This document shows positions 61,443 through 64,000 of a stretch of 64,000 nucleotides of DNA, in pieces (the stretch's first letter is position 1; each line of letters begins with the position of its first letter). The notes beneath the pieces were generated by a model. That model was not told the DNA's origin. It did not search any database and saw nothing but the letters and a program-made list of their open reading frames with translations. This DNA comes from Candidatus Amarolinea dominans (GTDB lineage: Bacteria; Chloroflexota; Anaerolineae; SSC4; Amarolineaceae). The translations under genes and the position numbers were made by a program. Location of the stretch: NCBI GenBank assembly GCA_016719785.1, contig JADJYJ010000003.1, positions 124,001-188,000 on the forward strand, given 5' to 3'.

Positions 61443-61860
61443 TTTCCTGACTGCTGAAGGAGGTCGCGGGCGGGAGAGAGCACTCTCGCCAGGGACTCCC
61501 GAAGGCGGGAGACGACTCGGAAGGCGGGGGGCAGGCTTGTAACTTATTACAGCATATCACGCGCGCAGCGATCTGTCAAGAGTCAAAATTTGGGCGCAGC
61601 AATTCTGAATTGGGTGGACGATTGACCACAAGGAACGCATAGAACACAAAGCAACGGCAGCAGATTCGCAGATTGGCGGCGTCTTTGCGCTCTTTGTGTT
61701 CTATGTGGCAAAAATCCGCCCATCTTTCTCTCCCACGAATTCCACTAATTTGTGTGAGCAAGAAAGAGACCTCACACCGGGACACAAAGAACACAAAGGC
61801 GCCAGAGAACACTCCTTTGCGTCCCTGCGCCCTTGCGTTGACTTGATGCTCCATCCGCTG
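61443..61860. repeat. Intergenic repeats between RHS gene and yqeY
   Basis: No gene is supported here. CATAGAACACAAAG (61638-61651) faces its reverse complement CTTTGTGTTCTATG (61692-61705), and a related CACAAAGAACACAAAGGCG appears near 61783. The GC content is lower than around it. This resembles the dispersed palindrome after valS in build but not in sequence. A 95-codon open frame over it is just the repeat. Confidence 0.55.
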
Positions 61861-61879
61861 CATTCACTCGCCCGGCCGT

Positions 61880-61909
61880 TTGCCGATTCGTTCGTTCACA
61901 GGGTAAAAT
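61880..61909 (+). promoter_or_regulatory. Promoter of yqeY
   Basis: TTGCCG (61880-61885) and TAAAAT (61904-61909) are 18 bp apart. The leader is about 23 nt and has CGGAGG 5 bp before ATG 61939. Confidence 0.6.
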
Positions 61910-61938
61910 AGAAGTATCCCCTGGCAACGGAGGCAAAC

Positions 61939-62382
61939 ATGTCACTCAAAGAACAACTGACCCAGGAAATGTACCAGGCCATGAAGTCGCACAGTGTGCT
62001 CCTGCGCGATACCCTGCGCCTGGTGATCACCAGCATCAAGTATGCGGAAATGGAGGTCGGTCACCCGCTCGACGATGCCGAGGTGCTCGATGTCATTCGC
62101 CGCGATGCCAAGCGCCGGCGTGAATCCATTGCAGAGTTCAGCAGGGGCGGCCGCCAGGACCTCGTGGATCAGGAGCAGGCGGAACTGAACATCCTGGAAA
62201 CCTATTTGCCGCAGCAGATGGGCCGCGCCGAGATCGAAGCCCTGGTGCGCCAGGCCATCACGGAGCTGGGCGTCAGCGGCAAGGCGCAGTCTGGCCTGCT
62301 GATGAAACACCTGATGGCGCAGCTCAAGGGCCGCGCGGACGGCAAGCTGGTCAGCCAGGTGGTGCAGGAATTGCTGAAGTGA
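61939..62382 (+). CDS. yqeY: GatB/YqeY domain-containing protein
   Basis: A 147-residue YqeY protein: 'SLKEQLTQEMYQAMKSHSVLLRDTLRLVITSIKYAEMEVG' then 'RRDAKRRRESIAEFSRGGRQDLVDQEQAELNILETYLPQQM', and the GatB-tail domain 'ELGVSGKAQSGLLMKHLMAQLKGRADGKLVSQVVQELL'. This tail domain binds tRNA in GatB; the free YqeY protein is widespread, and its role is not settled. GGAGG is 5 bp before the ATG. It is followed 17 bp later by the carboxylase gene, so the two are probably cotranscribed. Confidence 0.93.
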   Translation: MSLKEQLTQEMYQAMKSHSVLLRDTLRLVITSIKYAEMEVGHPLDDAEVLDVIRRDAKRRRESIAEFSRGGRQDLVDQEQAELNILETYLPQQMGRAEIEALVRQAITELGVSGKAQSGLLMKHLMAQLKGRADGKLVSQVVQELLK

Positions 62383-62399
62383 TCAACTGAGGACTAACA

Positions 62400-64000
62400 T
62401 GGACGTTCTCGAATCTCAAATCAACAACAACGATCCCGTCTTTCAGCACAACCAGGCGCACAACCAGGCGCTGGCCGCTGAACTGCGCGCGCGGCTGGCC
62501 GATGCCCGGCAGGGCGGCGACGCCAAGGCCCATCAGCGCCACCAGGAACAGGGCAAACTCCCCGTGCGCGACCGCCTGGAGCGTCTGCTCGACCCCGGCG
62601 CGCCTTTCCTGGAGCTTTCCCCACTGGCCGCACAGGGGCTGTATGGCAACGAAGCGCCGGGCGCCGGCATCGTCACCGGCATCGGCCTGGTCAGCGGCCG
62701 CGAAGTGCTCATCATCGCCAACGACGCCACCGTCAAGGGCGGCGCCTACTACCCCCTGACGGTCAAGAAGCACCTGCGCGCGCAGCAGGTCGCGTTGGAA
62801 AATCGCCTGCCCTGCATCTACCTGGTGGACTCCGGCGGCGCCTTCTTGCCCATGCAGGACGAAGTATTTCCTGATGTGGACGATTTTGGCCGCATCTTCT
62901 ACAACCAGGCCCTGATGAGCGCGGCGCGCATCCCGCAGATCGCCGCGGTGATGGGCTCCTGCACGGCCGGCGGCGCGTACGTGCCCGCGATGAGTGATGA
63001 AACGATCATCGTCAAGGGCACCGGCACCATCTTCCTGGGCGGCCCGCCGCTGGTCAAAGCCGCGACCGGCGAAGAGGTCAGCGCGGAGGATCTGGGCGGC
63101 GCCGATGTGCATACCCGCGTCTCCGGCGTGGCCGATCATTACGCGCTGGATGACGAGCACGCGCTGGATCTCTGCCGCGGCATCGTGGAGACGCTCAACC
63201 GCCCCAAGTCCATCGGGCTGGAGGTGGCGCCGCCCGAAGAACCGCTCTACGATCCGGCCGAGCTGTACGGCGTCATTCCCGCCAGTTTCAAGACCGCGTA
63301 CGACGTGCGCGAGGTCATCGCCCGCCTGGTGGACGGCAGCCGCCTGCGTGAGTTCAAGGCGCTCTACGGCACGACCCTGGTCTGCGGCTTTGCCCGCATC
63401 TACGGCTACCCGGTGGGCATCATCGCCAACAACGGCATCCTCTTCAGCGAATCGGCGCTCAAGGGCGCGCATTTCGTGGAGTTATGCACCAGCCGCGGCA
63501 TTCCGCTGCTCTTCCTGCAGAACATCACCGGCTTCATGGTGGGCCGCGCGTACGAGGCCGGCGGCATTGCCAAAGACGGCGCCAAACTGGTGCATGCCGT
63601 CGCCAACGCGGCCGTGCCCAAGCTGACGGTCATCATCGGCGGCTCCTTTGGCGCGGGCAACTACGGCATGTGCGGCCGCGCCTACGGCCCGCGCTTCCTG
63701 TGGATGTGGCCCAACAGCCGCATCAGCGTCATGGGCGGCGAGCAGGCCGCCAGCGTCCTGCTGACCGTCAAGCAGGATCAACTGGCGCGGCTGGGCAAGC
63801 CGCTGCTCAGCGCGGAGGAGCAGGCCGCGTTCAAACAGCCGATCCTGGACAAATACGAAAAGGAGGGCAGCCCGTATTACTCCACCGCGCGGCTGTGGGA
63901 CGACGGCATCCTCGATCCGCCGGAGACCCGCCGCGCCCTCGGCCTGGCCCTCTCCGCCTGCCTCAACGCGCCCGTGCCGCAAACGACGTATGGGGTGTTC
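62400..64000 (+). CDS. Methylcrotonyl-CoA carboxylase-type carboxyltransferase beta subunit (3' end outside window)
   Basis: From ATG 62400 the frame is open to the window edge, 533 codons. The protein has both crotonase-fold halves of biotin-dependent carboxyltransferases: 'VLIIANDATVKGGAYYPLTVKKHLRAQQVALENRLPCIYLVDSGGAFLPMQDEVFPD', 'FYNQALMSAARIPQIAAVMGSCTAGGAYVPAMSDE', 'YGYPVGIIANNGILFSESALKGAHFVELC', 'NITGFMVGRAYEAGGIAKDGAKLVHAVA' and 'GGSFGAGNYGMCGRAYGPRFLWMWPNSRISVMGGEQAASVL'. The 'FGRIFYNQA' and 'MWPNSRISVMGGEQAA' strings favour the methylcrotonyl-CoA (leucine breakdown) type over propionyl-CoA. Only a few residues are likely missing. The biotin-carrying alpha subunit should follow. 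It works with the acyl-CoA dehydrogenase type of enzymes seen at 34-35 kb. Confidence 0.92.

Noticed and set aside
61576..61863. 95-codon minus-strand frame before yqeY
   Set aside because: It covers dispersed CACAAAG-type repeats, has no ribosome site and no family.
1..64000. tRNA, rRNA or riboswitch genes
   Set aside because: I looked for T-loop (GTTCGAATC-type) and rRNA core sequences and for known riboswitch cores and saw none I could support; a covariance-model search would settle it.

Overview
The window is about 62-64% GC (by eye), with Pro/Thr-rich 'PTPT' linkers on secreted proteins, promoters that drop directly onto start codons, and many short palindromic repeats between genes. 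Together with the gene content (three LCP proteins, DsbA-VKOR pair, aldehyde ferredoxin oxidoreductase, a YD-repeat giant) this suggests a member of the Chloroflexota, probably Anaerolineae-like. That is inference from style; no rRNA or tRNA gene was seen.

1-13 kb: the end of valS, a palindromic repeat, a DUF433 antitoxin with a truncated DUF5615 toxin, formate-THF ligase, then a complete minus-strand chemosensory operon (REC-histidine kinase, cheW, cheR, cheW, mcp, cheA-REC, cheB). No stand-alone cheY, cheC, cheD or flagellar gene is present, so it may serve an alternative output. 13-25 kb: a cinA-like gene with a worn amidohydrolase domain, an epimerase-like protein that has lost its motifs, three LCP-family genes in a row, and a minus-strand set (EamA transporter, membrane protein, thioesterase, glycosyltransferase, GtrA, O-antigen ligase-like) for envelope polysaccharide. 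25-32 kb: DsbA-like/VKOR disulfide pair, an amidohydrolase fused to a CYTH-like domain, a membrane-anchored propeller, MTA phosphorylase and a HEPN/MNT pair. 32-43 kb: thiolase and acyl-CoA dehydrogenase, a cohesin-like secreted protein, aldehyde ferredoxin oxidoreductase, HigBA, a lipoprotein propeller and a clan GH-A hydrolase-like Tat protein.

43-61.4 kb is the most unusual part. One minus-strand RHS/YD-repeat gene, about 2,200 codons when rebuilt, lies in three pieces: N-terminal part 61391-59026, middle 55698-52144, C-terminal tip 46979-46218. The first gap is an IS21-family element (55699-59025) with matching 6-bp target duplications; removing it and one duplication rejoins the frame exactly. 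The second gap is a 5.2-kb element (46982-52143) built as two mirror-image serine-recombinase cassettes that meet tail to tail and are bounded by imperfect inverted repeats. The tip carries a lysozyme-like C-terminal domain and is followed by a small membrane-anchored protein that could be its immunity partner, a GH18-like protein and an orphan RHS tip. A 12-nt C tract just after the signal peptide of the RHS gene could be a phase-variation switch.

61.4-64 kb: repeats, then yqeY and the beta subunit of a methylcrotonyl-CoA-type carboxylase, cut by the window edge.
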